Source: Aurantiochytrium sp. KH105 (lineage: Eukaryota; Sar; Bigyra; Thraustochytrida; Thraustochytriidae). From it: DNA of 64,000 bases. Position numbers and translations under genes: made by a program. This document shows, one piece after another, positions 1 to 10,188 of the stretch (its first letter is position 1; each line of letters starts with the position of its first letter). The stretch is taken from assembly GCA_003116975.1 (NCBI GenBank), contig BGKB01000140.1, positions 62,001-126,000 on the forward strand. Direction: 5' to 3'. The notes beneath the pieces are model-generated. The model saw nothing but the letters and a program-made list of their open reading frames with translations. It did no database searches and was not told where the DNA came from.

Positions 1-1965
1 TTCGACCGCGAAGGTAGCGTCCCGCTCATAGGTCTTGTTGTCCATAATGGACACCTCAATAAAGCCCTCACGAACTCCATGCTCAAAAACAAGTGTTCCA
101 CTCGCCTCAAGATAGTCGGTTCCTGCTTTGGCAGAGGCATCCTTGGTCTTGTATTGGACCTTGACACGACCTGCGATACCTTTTTCTCTATTGACCTTGA
201 TACGCGCCACCCCTTCGGACTCTCGCACCACGACGACTTTGTCATCAAAGGTAAATGTGCCTGGAAGGTCGTCGTCGATGATTGTGACCTCGGCCGTGGA
301 GAACGCCGAGTGGGCCATGTCGACGTTGTGGTCCGAGCCCTTGACGCTGAGGACGACCTGAAAGGTTTCATCGGGTTCGTAGACGTTGTCGTCAATGATG
401 TTGACGCGTACCATCTTGTTGGTCTCCCCTGGCAAAAAGACGAGCTTGCCATCCGTGTGCTCGAAATCCTCGCCGCCACGCGCCGTGCCGCTGCGCGTCT
501 CGTAGTACACGGTTGAGGTGAGCTGGAGATCTTCTTCCGTCCCCGTGCGCACCACAGGGAGCTCGATTGCGCCCGAGTTCTCGTTGACACAAAAGGCGTA
601 GGCCGTGAATGACACTCTGGGAAGGGTCTTTTCCGGTTCCTTTGGCGCAACATCGAGCTCTTCGTTCTCCAAGATGAATGGAGACGAGGCGTGCAGCGGC
701 ACTTTTCCAGAGCCCAACCCGAGACGATCTAGCTCCGAAGGGGAGTTTTGCGCGAATCGCTTTGTGGTGTGACGCTTCAAAAAGTCGAGTCGCTTTTGGA
801 TTACCGTGCGCCCGCCGACCATTTTGCGCCTTGCATCGATCCTGTACCGCATAGGCGTTGCGCGTTCCTTGAGGATGTCGCCCGCCACGGCCTTAGCCAT
901 GTCATCATCCGACATCCCTCGCGGCATGGCCTGCAAAAGCTCGGCGATGCGGCCCTTCTCCTTGTCTTCCATGGTGATCACGCGCGAGTTCATGTCTTGC
1001 TCGGCGGAGGGCTGTGCTCCACTCGTATGGTCGATTGAGAATTTGCGCCGATCACGTAGTCCCGTATGGTTCTCGGTGTCGAGTGCAATAATGTGACCCT
1101 CCGGACGCACTTTGGCGTTGTGGCCTCTGCCCAAGAGTCCCCACCATCCTTTGCTCTCTGCGTACGAAAGCGCCACGAGCAGTGGAAAGAAAAAGAGGGT
1201 GACAAAGGCTTCCCATATCTCAACAATCTCGTCTCTGAGAACGATGAACATCCAGATATAGGCAAAGATTGAAAAAAAGCCTGTGATCATGAAAACGCCA
1301 TAGTTTTCGATCACCCGTTTCTCCCCATCAGGGAGAGCGGAAATGCAAACAGCTGTGATGCACAGCAAGTTGAACGCAGCGCTGCCAACAATGGTGGAGG
1401 GGCCAAGACTATCTTCCGCCACCTCATTGTCCAGCGTGCCGATGGTCTCAACAACGGAGAGGAGGATTTCGGGCGCAGAGCTTCCCAGTGCCATGAGCGT
1501 CAGGTTTGCGACGGTCTCATTCCACACAAGCACGCGGTGCTCCTCGGACTCTCCGCTTTCGTTTTGCACAATGACAACCTTTTCTTTGCTTGTGATCACC
1601 TCGATGGCTGCCATAAAATGATCCGAGATGATGGCCACGCCGATGAAGCACCACATGAGAAGAAGAAAGTAAAAGACGGCACGAACTGGTCTGGGCCACA
1701 TGATTTCGCTCGCTAAGAATGGAAATACGTAGTCGCCTAGGCATTCTTCCGGATCGTAATTTGGTTGGGTAGCGAGGATGATGCTTCCTTGGGGCATGTC
1801 GATCTTTGTTAGACTACAAGTCGAGTTCTTCACGAAATCGCTGCATTGCAAATCACTAAAACCCGAGCTCATCGACTCAATGTTGACGAGGGCATTGGTA
1901 CGGGATGGGGTATCTGCGAGAATGACTGCACAGAGTCCGAGCGCGAGCCAGGAAGAGGATCTCAT
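1..1965 (-). CDS. Na+/Ca2+ exchanger (NCX/SLC8-like), 3' truncated by the window edge
   Basis: Plasma-membrane type antiporter that extrudes Ca2+ in exchange for Na+. The minus-strand frame is open from the ATG at 1965 to base 1 (655 codons) with no stop, so the C-terminal part lies outside the window. A signal-like hydrophobic N-terminus comes first, then a helix near residues 95-115, then an alpha-1 repeat around 150-210 with ALGSSAPEILLS and GSAAFNLL, the family's ion-binding signature. More membrane helices follow to about residue 270, then a long cytoplasmic loop ending in two Calx-beta domains (roughly 445-550 and 555-655). These show the Ca2+-binding acidic pattern (DNVYEPDETF, then IIDDDLPG). 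The alpha-2 repeat is expected beyond the left edge. No intron is needed in the visible part. It is divergent to the cyclophilin gene. The family call is firm; substrate preference is inferred from the family. Confidence 0.93.
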   Translation of the reverse strand, partial: MRSSSWLALGLCAVILADTPSRTNALVNIESMSSGFSDLQCSDFVKNSTCSLTKIDMPQGSIILATQPNYDPEECLGDYVFPFLASEIMWPRPVRAVFYFLLLMWCFIGVAIISDHFMAAIEVITSKEKVVIVQNESGESEEHRVLVWNETVANLTLMALGSSAPEILLSVVETIGTLDNEVAEDSLGPSTIVGSAAFNLLCITAVCISALPDGEKRVIENYGVFMITGFFSIFAYIWMFIVLRDEIVEIWEAFVTLFFFPLLVALSYAESKGWWGLLGRGHNAKVRPEGHIIALDTENHTGLRDRRKFSIDHTSGAQPSAEQDMNSRVITMEDKEKGRIAELLQAMPRGMSDDDMAKAVAGDILKERATPMRYRIDARRKMVGGRTVIQKRLDFLKRHTTKRFAQNSPSELDRLGLGSGKVPLHASSPFILENEELDVAPKEPEKTLPRVSFTAYAFCVNENSGAIELPVVRTGTEEDLQLTSTVYYETRSGTARGGEDFEHTDGKLVFLPGETNKMVRVNIIDDNVYEPDETFQVVLSVKGSDHNVDMAHSAFSTAEVTIIDDDLPGTFTFDDKVVVVRESEGVARIKVNREKGIAGRVKVQYKTKDASAKAGTDYLEASGTLVFEHGVREGFIEVSIMDNKTYERDATFAVE

Positions 1966-3117
1966 TCTGTGCAATGCACCCGCGCAATACTTTATTGCGA
2001 TCTCACCCGCGACCTCAATTACGAGGGCAGGGACGAGGGAGTTTGGCTTTGCAGCAGGCGAACGAGAGAGAGTATCCAAGCAAGCAGATGGAGCGAGGAA
2101 GTCTCATGCACCAAGCGTCTGGAGTGGTGAAAGACAGGTTTTCTTCAAGGACCTCGTTGCGCAGGCTCGCTTGCTACGTACGCGCTTGGGCAAAAAAACC
2201 CTGCTCTATGTCCTGCACCGCTTTGCCAGAGTGCAAGCCGCGTCGCGGCTATCCCCCGCGCAGATTCTGACTTGCCGCCCCTTTTGTGCGCACGAGTGAG
2301 CACGTGGTGCGAGGGAGCACGCAGCAGCTGCCACCGCCGCAGCGTTTGGCTTGCTCCAGGTTTTGTTTGCTCGACGGCTCGCTTTGCCAGACCACACGGA
2401 CTTTAAGTGCATGCACGTAGACAAACAGACAGACACAGATAGATAGATGCCCTTGCCTGACCCAGCAACACCAAGCGGCAAAGGGGCGAACCAGCGAGAG
2501 GGGAGGGTGGCTTTTTCCCACTCAACGATCAAATTTTTCGTTCGTTGTGTCTCTCCTTCCTTATAGCCTACATACTACATTACTAATAGCTGGCTCGCCT
2601 CGCCGTTGGAAGTAGAGGTAGACGTCGACCACGCCTGTGTTCGTGATCGTTTTCATAACAAGGCCGGGTGAGCACTGCGCAGATTTCGCCATTGATTAAG
2701 CAAACCCAATCAAGTCGAACCAGTCCTTAGGCGTTCTGTGAAAGGATTCGTTACGTTACAATGGCCACGGCCCGGACCCACCTGCCCTCCCTCTCGCGTC
2801 GCGGAGAGAGCTGACCTCCCTTGCGATGCGACGGTCATGCAAGGTCAAGAAGTCCGTTGCGTTTCATTATATCCTTTAAGAAAAAGAATTGCAGGAAATC
2901 CGTGAAGTTGCAGCCGTATCTTCTCCCCTTCGAGGCCGCGGCGGCAGCGGGAGTCCGTCCATTCATATGTAGCTGCTGCTGCGATCCTCGCCATTTGGTG
3001 GAAAGCCCACTGGCAGACAAGCTTCATCGCGAGCAGCAGCAGCGGCAGCGAGAGCGCGCGGAGAGAGAGAGTGAGAGAGAGAGGGAGAGCAAGGAGAGGA
3101 AAGAAGACCCAGGAAGG
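1966..3117. other. Intergenic region between the divergent NCX and cyclophilin genes
   Basis: No convincing coding sequence. It must hold both promoters. Just before the cyclophilin start there is a GCA-rich stretch (3031-3050) running into a purine-only GA repeat (about 3061-3090), probably in the 5' leader. An in-frame ATG-led extension of the cyclophilin ORF starts at 2826 but has no mitochondrial or PPIase character. No TATA box was identified with confidence. Confidence 0.6.
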
Positions 3118-4238
3118 ATGCTGGCCTCCGCTGGAAAGATGTGGGCCGTGGCCGCCTCGGGCCTCCGCAGCGGCGCCATGACCCGCATGGCTGCGCCGAC
3201 CGCTGCCCGCGCCATGAGCAGCGCCGCCGCGGGCGAGAAGCTCCCCAAGGTCTTCTTTGACATTGAGGTCAACGAGAAGCCCGTGGGCCGCATGGTCTTC
3301 GAGCTTCGCTCCGGTACGTTTTGGCTCTGCCTGATCTTATGATGAGGAGAGATCGTGAACCTCTTGTTTTCTTCGAGCATAAAATCTGATTTCTGTCACT
3401 TCACCGGATGCGCCTGCATAGATGTCGCCCCCAAGACCGCCGAGAACTTTCGCGCCCTCTGCACCGGTACGTTGTAAAGAGATCAAAAGCGACTCGGTCA
3501 CATGCTGGAAGAAGAAGCTCATCAGTACGCCACAACAAAACAAAACAAAACAAAACAAACAAACGATGATATCATCTCCCAAACCAACAATGTCCTGATA
3601 TGCAATAGGTGAGAAGGACCCCCTCCCCAATGGCACCCCGCTGCACTACAAGGGCTCCATTTTTCACCGTGTGATTCCCGACTTTATGCTCCAAGGTGGT
3701 GACTTCACCAACTTCAACGGTACCGGTGGCGCCTCGATCTACGGCAACAAGTTCAACGACGAAAACTTTGACCTGAAGGTAAGTCGGTCTCTTTACTCAC
3801 TTTCTGTCTGATCAATCAATGACGAACCAGTGTCGCGATCGTTACTCATCTTTTTCACGATGAATCACTGACATTTTTTTGCAGCACGATGCCCCTTACA
3901 AGCTGAGCATGGCGAACGCCGGCCCGAACACGAACGGCTCGCAGTTTTTCATCACCACCGTGACGTGCCCGTGGCTCGACGGCAACCACACCGTTTTCGG
4001 AGACGTAAGTTCACGGCCTCACTTGACAAAGCAAAGGCCTCGCCTCTTTTCTTTTTTTTTGACGAGCACGAACTGACAACCTATGTCGCTCGCTTGCATG
4101 CATGCACTTGTGTTTTCGTTTTCATGTGTACAGGTCGTCGAGGGTCAGGAGCTTGTGCAGCAGATTGGTGACGAGCTCGGCTCTGGCAGCGGCGCGACCC
4201 GTGCCGAGATCAAGATTGCCGACTGCGGCGAGCTGTAG
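3118..4238 (+). CDS. Cyclophilin-type peptidyl-prolyl cis-trans isomerase, probably mitochondrial
   Basis: Catalyses proline cis-trans isomerisation in protein folding; the N-terminus suggests the mitochondrial matrix (CypD-like). Five exons: 3118-3313, 3422-3466, 3609-3778, 3885-4004 and 4134-4238. All introns are GT-AG with donors GTACGT or GTAAGT. The spliced frame is exactly 212 codons (211 aa), typical for a single-domain cyclophilin plus transit peptide. The first 40 residues are rich in Ala, Ser, Arg and Met and lack acids, as in a matrix presequence. The cyclophilin fold then runs from KVFFDIEV, with the active-site pattern [13 protein letters not shown], the FFITT strand and the [12 protein letters not shown] loop carrying the cyclosporin-contact Trp and His. 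Intron 2 holds a CAAAA repeat (3531-3564). The start is the first ATG giving a presequence; the one in-frame ATG upstream (2826) only adds implausible sequence. Confidence 0.95.
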
Positions 4239-4569
4239 ATTTTCCAGGCTGAAAAAAGAAAAAAGAGACCGCGGCCCAGCCCGGCCCGTCTTGCTCATGA
4301 TGCGGACGTAACGAGGTAGCGTGGGACTCGAGAGATTTCAACTCAATTTTACGGACAATTCTAAATTGACTTCGTCTTTGACTTCGTCTTCGACTTCGAC
4401 TCGACTTGACTTGACTTAACTTGACTTGAGCTCCAGATCAGAGCCGGCCAGACACGACCCATTGGATCATCAGGGCAAGGTAGAGAGGCCGCACTCGGTC
4501 AGAGACTGCCTTCGGCGAGTTTTGGAGATATTTACAGACAGTCTTATCAGTTTATTTACCTTGAAGCAT
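4239..4569. other. Convergent intergenic spacer with GACTT-type repeat
   Basis: Lies between the 3' ends of the cyclophilin gene and the small minus-strand gene. Positions 4366-4429 form an imperfect pentamer tract of GACTT/ACTTG units, mixed with TTCGAC variants. Otherwise nothing recognisable; presumably both 3' UTRs and polyadenylation regions. Confidence 0.7.
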
Positions 4570-4812
4570 TCAGGCAGACGACCGTGGTGGGCGGCCAGGG
4601 CGCTTACGTCGCGACTCACCGCCCTCAACGTTCTCTGGTAGGGGCTTGCCGATGGCTTGGGCCCATCCACGATTGGCCTGCTCCATCCGCCCATATGCGG
4701 ACTCCAGGTCGCGGAGCTGGTCTGTGAGCGCCTGCAGCGCCACGTCTACCCCTTCAAGAGACTCCCGCGCGCGCCGCACGGCTGCCACCTCGCGCGCAAG
4801 TGTTGTGGCCAT
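4570..4812 (-). CDS. Small coiled-coil protein, 80 aa, unknown family
   Basis: I do not recognise the family. The frame reads MATTLAREVAAVRRARESLE at the start and is almost entirely helical with heptad-spaced Leu/Val/Ala (about residues 5-50). A short Pro/Gly stretch follows, then a basic tail ending RRKRPGRPPRSSA, which could bind nucleic acid or act as a nuclear signal. An upstream in-frame ATG (4860) would add 16 residues; the ATG at 4812 was chosen because coding character starts there. Size and a single amphipathic helix resemble small subunits of multi-helix complexes (for example DASH or BLOC-type subunits), but that is only a shape argument. The gene is divergent to the ankyrin protein gene. 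Confidence 0.55.
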   Translation of the reverse strand: MATTLAREVAAVRRARESLEGVDVALQALTDQLRDLESAYGRMEQANRGWAQAIGKPLPENVEGGESRRKRPGRPPRSSA

Positions 4813-5674
4813 TGTGCCGATCTTATCACATTGTCGTGCCGGTTGCACAGCACAGCTCACTAAGTTCCAGACATTCTAGCTCACAAGTCCAACTTCAACT
4901 TCAACTTGATGCGGCAAGTGGAGCGCTGGCAACATTCATGTTACGATCATTATTTTTTCTACAGTCGATAGGAAAGGGCACATAGCTCCACTGCGTGATT
5001 CGAGAGACTATCTTCGTTTTGGGTAAACTATAAAAGGAAAAAAGGAATTGGATTCCCGTAGCTGTGCATCATGGTCGAAGCATTCGTTCTCTTCAACCGC
5101 GAGCCCATCCGTCCAAAGGTCTTCTTCGTCCTTCACTATGCGCCAGGGGTCTTCTTCATCCTAAACTACGCGCACAAAGAATTTCTTATTTGTCAAACGC
5201 GCAGCTAATCGGAGGCGGCAAAACCATGTGCGGCAGTTCAGTAGCAAAAGTATCCGTTGGGTTTCCTCGTACCCGTGCCAAGTGCCAAATGCCACCGTCT
5301 GTTGCCGTGACCGTCCGTCCCGCTCGATCACCGTAGCGCCGCTAGAGGCACGCTCATTGTTCGTCGACAACAAGAAGTGGTTGAAGTTCTCCATCTGCGC
5401 CAATAAGCAAGAGAAAAGTCTTTACCATGATGCCAACCCGAACGAACCAGTGAACTTGGTCGCTCGCCTTCGCCCAATCTTTTTGGGGTGTTAGGGCGCG
5501 CCTTTATTATGTATGAATGACCTGATCGATGCGCTTTACCTGCTAGTGCACACCATCCTTCCAGAGAGGATGAGAAAAGGCACTTGACTCGGCAAATTGA
5601 AGAGCTTGGCAAGAGGATATGCGGGCATTGTCACGCGGAGGACTAACTCCCAGACCAGACTCTTGCGGCAGATC
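4813..5674. other. Intergenic region with coding-like stretches on both strands, unresolved
   Basis: Between the small coiled-coil gene and the ankyrin/phosphatase-like gene. On the plus strand 5071-5208 is a 45-codon ORF with strongly GC-biased third positions. It contains an internal ten-residue duplication (KVFFVLHYAP then GVFFILNYAH). On the minus strand 5161-5395 is also open and is preceded by a good pyrimidine tract and CAG acceptor. I could not join any pieces in consistent phase, so no gene is called. The rest shows nothing recognisable. Confidence 0.35.
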
Positions 5675-8497
5675 ATGGAGGCTGCGCAGGACGACTTCGT
5701 GGTGGCATTCAAGGTGCCCAGAGACAAGTCTCGCACGCTCGGTCTGCGTCTTGCTCAGCTGCCCGGGGGTCGCGGTGCTGTCTTTGATGGCTGGAGGGAC
5801 GACAAGGACAGCACAGGGGAAAACCATGAACTTCTCGAGGTCGGTGACCGACTCTTGGCGGTCGATGAGGTGCTTGTAGCGCCTGGAACCTCCTCGTTTG
5901 AACGAATTGGACGTCTTGTACGCGAGGCGATTGAATCCCTCTTGCGAAAAGATGAAGAGCTCGAAGCCGAAGAGAACGAAACGCGACGATATGGCTTGGC
6001 TCCTGTGCGCAGCAAGTACACCTCGACCCCGAATCAGCGCACAAGCCTCCGCGTCCAGCTCCGATTCCGTAAACCATCCCACGAGCAGTCGGTGTTGCTT
6101 GATACGGATGACTTTGATAATTCAAGCGAGGATGAAGCAACGGCACCTACAGGTGCTGCACTCGGCGCCTGGTTCTGCCCACCCAATGATAGCATGAATG
6201 GCGCGGCTTTTGAGGGCCTTGTCGCAGATGCGGCGCCGGGCGTGCAGCGCGCGTTCAAAGACGTTCGACCGGGTTTGCGGCTCATCGCCGTGAATAATCG
6301 CGCCGTTGAAGGGCTAAAATTCGACGTTGTCCTCGATTGCGTACGCGAGGCAGTCTTCCCTCTTGTCCTGCGCTTAGGGGGCGCGCCGGTCGTGAGTGAT
6401 CCGGAAGAAACGCGAGCAATCGCCCGAGGACTCGATCCGCACTTTCGAATATTGCAAAAACCTTTCGGAGCCGCGCACCTTGCGGGATTCTTTGCGTCGC
6501 TCGCGGAAGCGGATCGCGAGCAGGTTGTCAACAGAATACAAGACGGTCTCCGTCTCGACGTGCGCGACTCGGGAGGAAGGACACCCCTTATGTGCGCCTG
6601 TATGCTTGCACGCGAGGACGACGCAGCCTATTTTGTGGAGCTCTTTCTGCACGAAGGCGCCGAGGTCGCCGAGGTGGACTCCAACAACGCAGCTTCAGCA
6701 CTACACTTTGCCGCACGGATCGGTCATGACAGGGTAACTAGACTTTTGCTGACGGCGGGGGCGAACCCCAATCTTGCCGATCGTCAAGGCCGTACGCCCG
6801 TTCTCGAAGCCGTCATTTGCAACAATATCGGAACCGTAGAAACACTCCTTCATGCTGGAGGCGATGCGGGTCTTGTCGAGCGTAGCGCAGGGTGGAACGG
6901 TCTCCACTACGCAGCTCTAAATGGACGCGAGGACATTGTTGAGCTGCTGATAAAGCGAGGAAAGCTTTCGCCTCACACGAGAACGCTCCCTGGACCGTGG
7001 CGCGCTCCCCGGACGGCCCTTGATATCGCTCGAGAAGCAGAACATGTCGACGCTGCTTGTCTGCTTCACGAATCACTCATGCGCGAGCCCTTGCAACGAG
7101 TCTATCCTCGCGGTGGGGACTGGGTTATTGCAGATGAAACTCTCGCGGTGGTGGACCTGCCTTGGCGTCAAGGGGACAACTTTCGCTCCCTTCATGAGGT
7201 GGAGACCAAGAGACGGAGTCGAGCTTGCAACAAGCTTGATTTCTTTCGCTCGAACCGACCCATCGGTCGTCAAGATCCTCGCGAGCTTTTGCGCCAAGAA
7301 AACGCCATTTCGGCCTTTGACGATGGAGAGGGGGGTGCAGAATTCTGGTTGGGGAGCCGTGAAGCTTTACTCAAAAATACATACAGGGAGAACAAGAGTA
7401 TTGACGCTGTCATTCTCATCCTCGACAGTGAAATTGACCGATACAGGAATGCGAACAACAAGGACTGCGAGGGAGATCGCGATTGCGATGGGGCACGGCC
7501 ACCGCGGTCGAAGGAGGAAAATCGTCACAAGCGCTCTGGGGTTTTAGACGAACACCATGTGTTGCATAATCATGGCGAGCGTCATTCTCTCGAAAACAAG
7601 GAGTCCAAGGAAACGCATGGTGAAGAGCGCCAAGATATTCAACGTGAACGTGACGCGCAAGCGGAGCGCGAGTCAGGGCCCGAGGGAGAGGACACGGCGG
7701 AGAGCGATAGTATTGATGCGTGCGAAGAAAAGGGGCTTGACGTCGATGATGCGCGGCTTAAATGGGTAGGAGAGCTGGAGGACCACTATATAATCCAACG
7801 CGGTATTAGCACGTTTGAAGATCTTACGAGCAGTCATTTATCGGTAAGTAGGACTCGCTGCTCGACCTGCTCGTCACTACGCTCCGAGCGCGCCGAATTT
7901 CGATCATTCATTCGGCTTCAGCCATTTTCTTGATTTCAAAGTCCTTTCTGGGGTGCGCGTGCGGTAGCGGTAGCGGTAGCGGTAGCGTGAGCGTGAGCGC
8001 GATCGCGTTCGAATAAAGGAATTGCGACAAAAGGATACTAACACGTATTTGCTGAGCCAATGTTGTAGAGGTTGATTCGCTTTATTGAGGGCGCCGAGCA
8101 GAAGAAGCGACGCCTTCTCATCGCAGCCGCCGATGCAAATGCTTCGGAAGCTTTGTTGATGCCGAGCGTGATTTTGATGGCGTATTTTATGATCTCGAAG
8201 AACATGCGGTTGGCGGAGGCACGCGAAATTTTACGTCAGCGATGCTATTTTTACACGGCGGGTGCTGCTCACGAGAAAGCGCTTCGCCTTCGCGAGATGA
8301 CAAATTGTGTGGAACTACAGGCAGAATCGGAAGCTGCTGCACTCATTGCGCATGAGACGCGGCCTGAAATGCCGCGCGTGTTCTTGCCCGAGCCCTGGCT
8401 CCAAGGGTTGCAAACGCTTGAAGATCATATATTGGCTCGGCGCATCAAGGCCGCGCGGCGACGGCAGGCAGACTTTCGCACCAAATTTATCATGTAA
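5675..8497 (+). CDS. PDZ-like / ankyrin-repeat protein with degenerate dual-specificity phosphatase domain
   Basis: Probable signalling scaffold. Two exons: 5675-7843 and 8069-8497. The GT-AG intron starts GTAAGT and carries GGTAGC repeats. The splice is phase 0 and gives 865 aa. The first 90 residues look like a PDZ domain (LGLRL binding loop, LLEVGDRLLAVDEV). A second PDZ-like unit (about 160-235) has PGLRLIAVNNRAVEG. Ankyrin repeats fill about 295-470 (GGRTPLMCACM, ASALHFAARIGHD, GRTPVLEAVI, WNGLHYAALNGRE). After residue 540 the pattern of a dual-specificity phosphatase appears (EFWLGSREALLKN, later RLIRFIEGAEQ and MAYFMISKNMRLAEAREIL), split by a highly charged insert. The catalytic HCx5R loop is absent: no Cys or Arg stands before MAYFM, so it should be inactive. 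An earlier ATG at 5597 would add 26 residues. Ankyrin call firm; phosphatase-fold call from pattern only. Confidence 0.82.
7962..7998 (+). repeat. GGTAGC hexanucleotide microsatellite in an intron
   Basis: Four perfect GGTAGC units followed by GTGAGC variants, inside the intron of the ankyrin/phosphatase-like gene. Confidence 0.9.
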
Positions 8498-9434
8498 GAG
8501 CAAGAGAGGAAAACGGGGTTGCGAGAAAAGAAGCGATGTGGCTCGGAGCGTGGACTAGGTTGTGCCGCAACATTCGGACGATCGCTCGCGTTGACGGTGC
8601 CGAAATACCAAATACAGTGGCGCGAGTCTCGTCGCGTGCTGGTCTTTGGTGCGTGCTGGCCTTTTGCGCGTGCTGGAAGCTCTTTGAGTTGGAAGTGGGA
8701 AACGTTGAGAGAGCTGAGAAACGCGGAAGAAGATCTCAAGAATGGCACCCATCGCAGCTCGATATCGCTGCCGCTAACGATGCTCTGCGCGCTCGTCCTT
8801 ATGCTGGGATTTGTTGAATGCAGAGCAGCAGCAGAGTTCAATTCTATAAGAATTTTTTTCGCTCGGTCTTCAATGAGAAGACTGGATTTTGAGTAGAGTG
8901 CGTTGGAGACGAAAACAGTTGATTGTTGGCCCGAAAGTTCTTGAGAGGCATTATCACACCCAAATGCAACGCATTGGACACATTCTTCATTTTCAAAGTA
9001 CCTATGCACGCACGGTTTTCCCTTTTCTTTTTCCTTTTCTCCTGTCCTCACTCAGCTCAGCTTCATTTTGCGACCCCACGCAAGGCCTTGGCGTTGCAAG
9101 TTGAAGTTGCTTGCGCGTGTCCAAAGTCTATTCTGAATTCGCTTGCGCTGGACCTCAAGTGTAGAAATGTTGGCAGTACCCGTGCCGTCTGCTGCGTCCC
9201 GAAGGCATTCTGATCCAGAGGGAGCATTTCAAGGCTGCCAGGGTCCCAAAATCATAGCCTTCTTCTGCACTACACAGCTGCCACTGATGGCAGTGGTGGC
9301 TGCACCGCCTTGGCGCAGCCGATTCGGCGCGAGAGACAGCACGCGGTATTCTTGGAGCTTCCTTGAGCGTTGCCCGGCTCGCTCCGAAAACTAACGAATC
9401 AACAGTCGCTCCAACCACGAAATTTTCTTGTAGT

Positions 9435-9477
9435 GCAGCAGCAGCAGCTGCTGCTGCTGCAGCAGCAGCAGCAGCAG
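9435..9477. repeat. Triplet repeat with internal inversion (GCA)n-(GCT)n-(GCA)n
   Basis: GCA units switch to GCT units and back to GCA within 43 bp. The block therefore contains inverted repeats that can fold into CAG/CTG hairpins. No reading frame here looks real. Confidence 0.9.
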
Positions 9478-9685
9478 GTGACTGGACAAAGTCTCCGTTT
9501 CGCCGTCTCGGGAGCGCGCGAAGCAGGCACAACCATCGCTGCGCCTTGCCTCTCTCATAAAGTCGATGAAACCTCTGTGTCCACCGCCGCAGCAGCCAGT
9601 CTGGTCCGCTTGGCTCAGCAATCATCCAAGAATCATAGCGCCGCCGCGCGCATTCCGCGTCGTCACATTTCCTCAAGGCAAGCAT

Positions 9686-9715
9686 GCCACGCCACGCCAC
9701 GCCACGCCACGCCAC
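9686..9715. repeat. GCCAC pentanucleotide tandem repeat, six copies
   Basis: Six perfect head-to-tail GCCAC units in noncoding DNA. Confidence 0.95.
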
Positions 9716-10146
9716 GCAAGCACAGCGCAAGTTGCCGTCCGTCAAGGTGAGAGAGGATGCGATGGCCCGGCCGCGGCAGCGCGGCTGTGGTGCGTGGTGT
9801 GATGGATTTTTATGGCGGGCAAATGAGCGGCGGTTCTGCCTACCGCCTCCACTCCCGGCTGAGACAGACAGATGGACAGAGAGGAGGGCTCATACAGTCA
9901 ATCTCGCGACTGTGGGCGGGCTGAGAAGTCTCGCTGCGGTCCAGGGGCCGCCGGTTCGGCTCCGCTCGTGACCGCTCCCACCGAATGTTGCGTGGGTGGT
10001 ACGGCTCGGCGACGTGTCATTCAACCATTCACTCAATCATTCATTCGCTCCTCTCCTGCCACGGCCGGCGGCCAGCGGCATGCCAGTGCAGCGAGCGATC
10101 GACGCAGCGCGGCCCCAAGTCGTGTCTGCCTGCCTGACTGCCAGTC

Positions 10147-10188
10147 GGAGGGAGGGATGGAAGGATGGAGGGAGGGAGGGAGGGAGAG
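10147..10188. repeat. GGGA/GGAT purine-rich tetranucleotide repeat
   Basis: Imperfect run of GGAG and GGAT units, purine-rich on the plus strand, noncoding. Confidence 0.85.

Noticed and set aside
2821-3117. N-terminal extension of the cyclophilin
   Set aside because: It would bury the mitochondrial presequence behind Arg/Glu repeat sequence from a GA microsatellite.
8425-9051. 208-codon minus-strand frame
   Set aside because: Overlaps the coding exon of the ankyrin/phosphatase-like gene and shows no recognisable feature.
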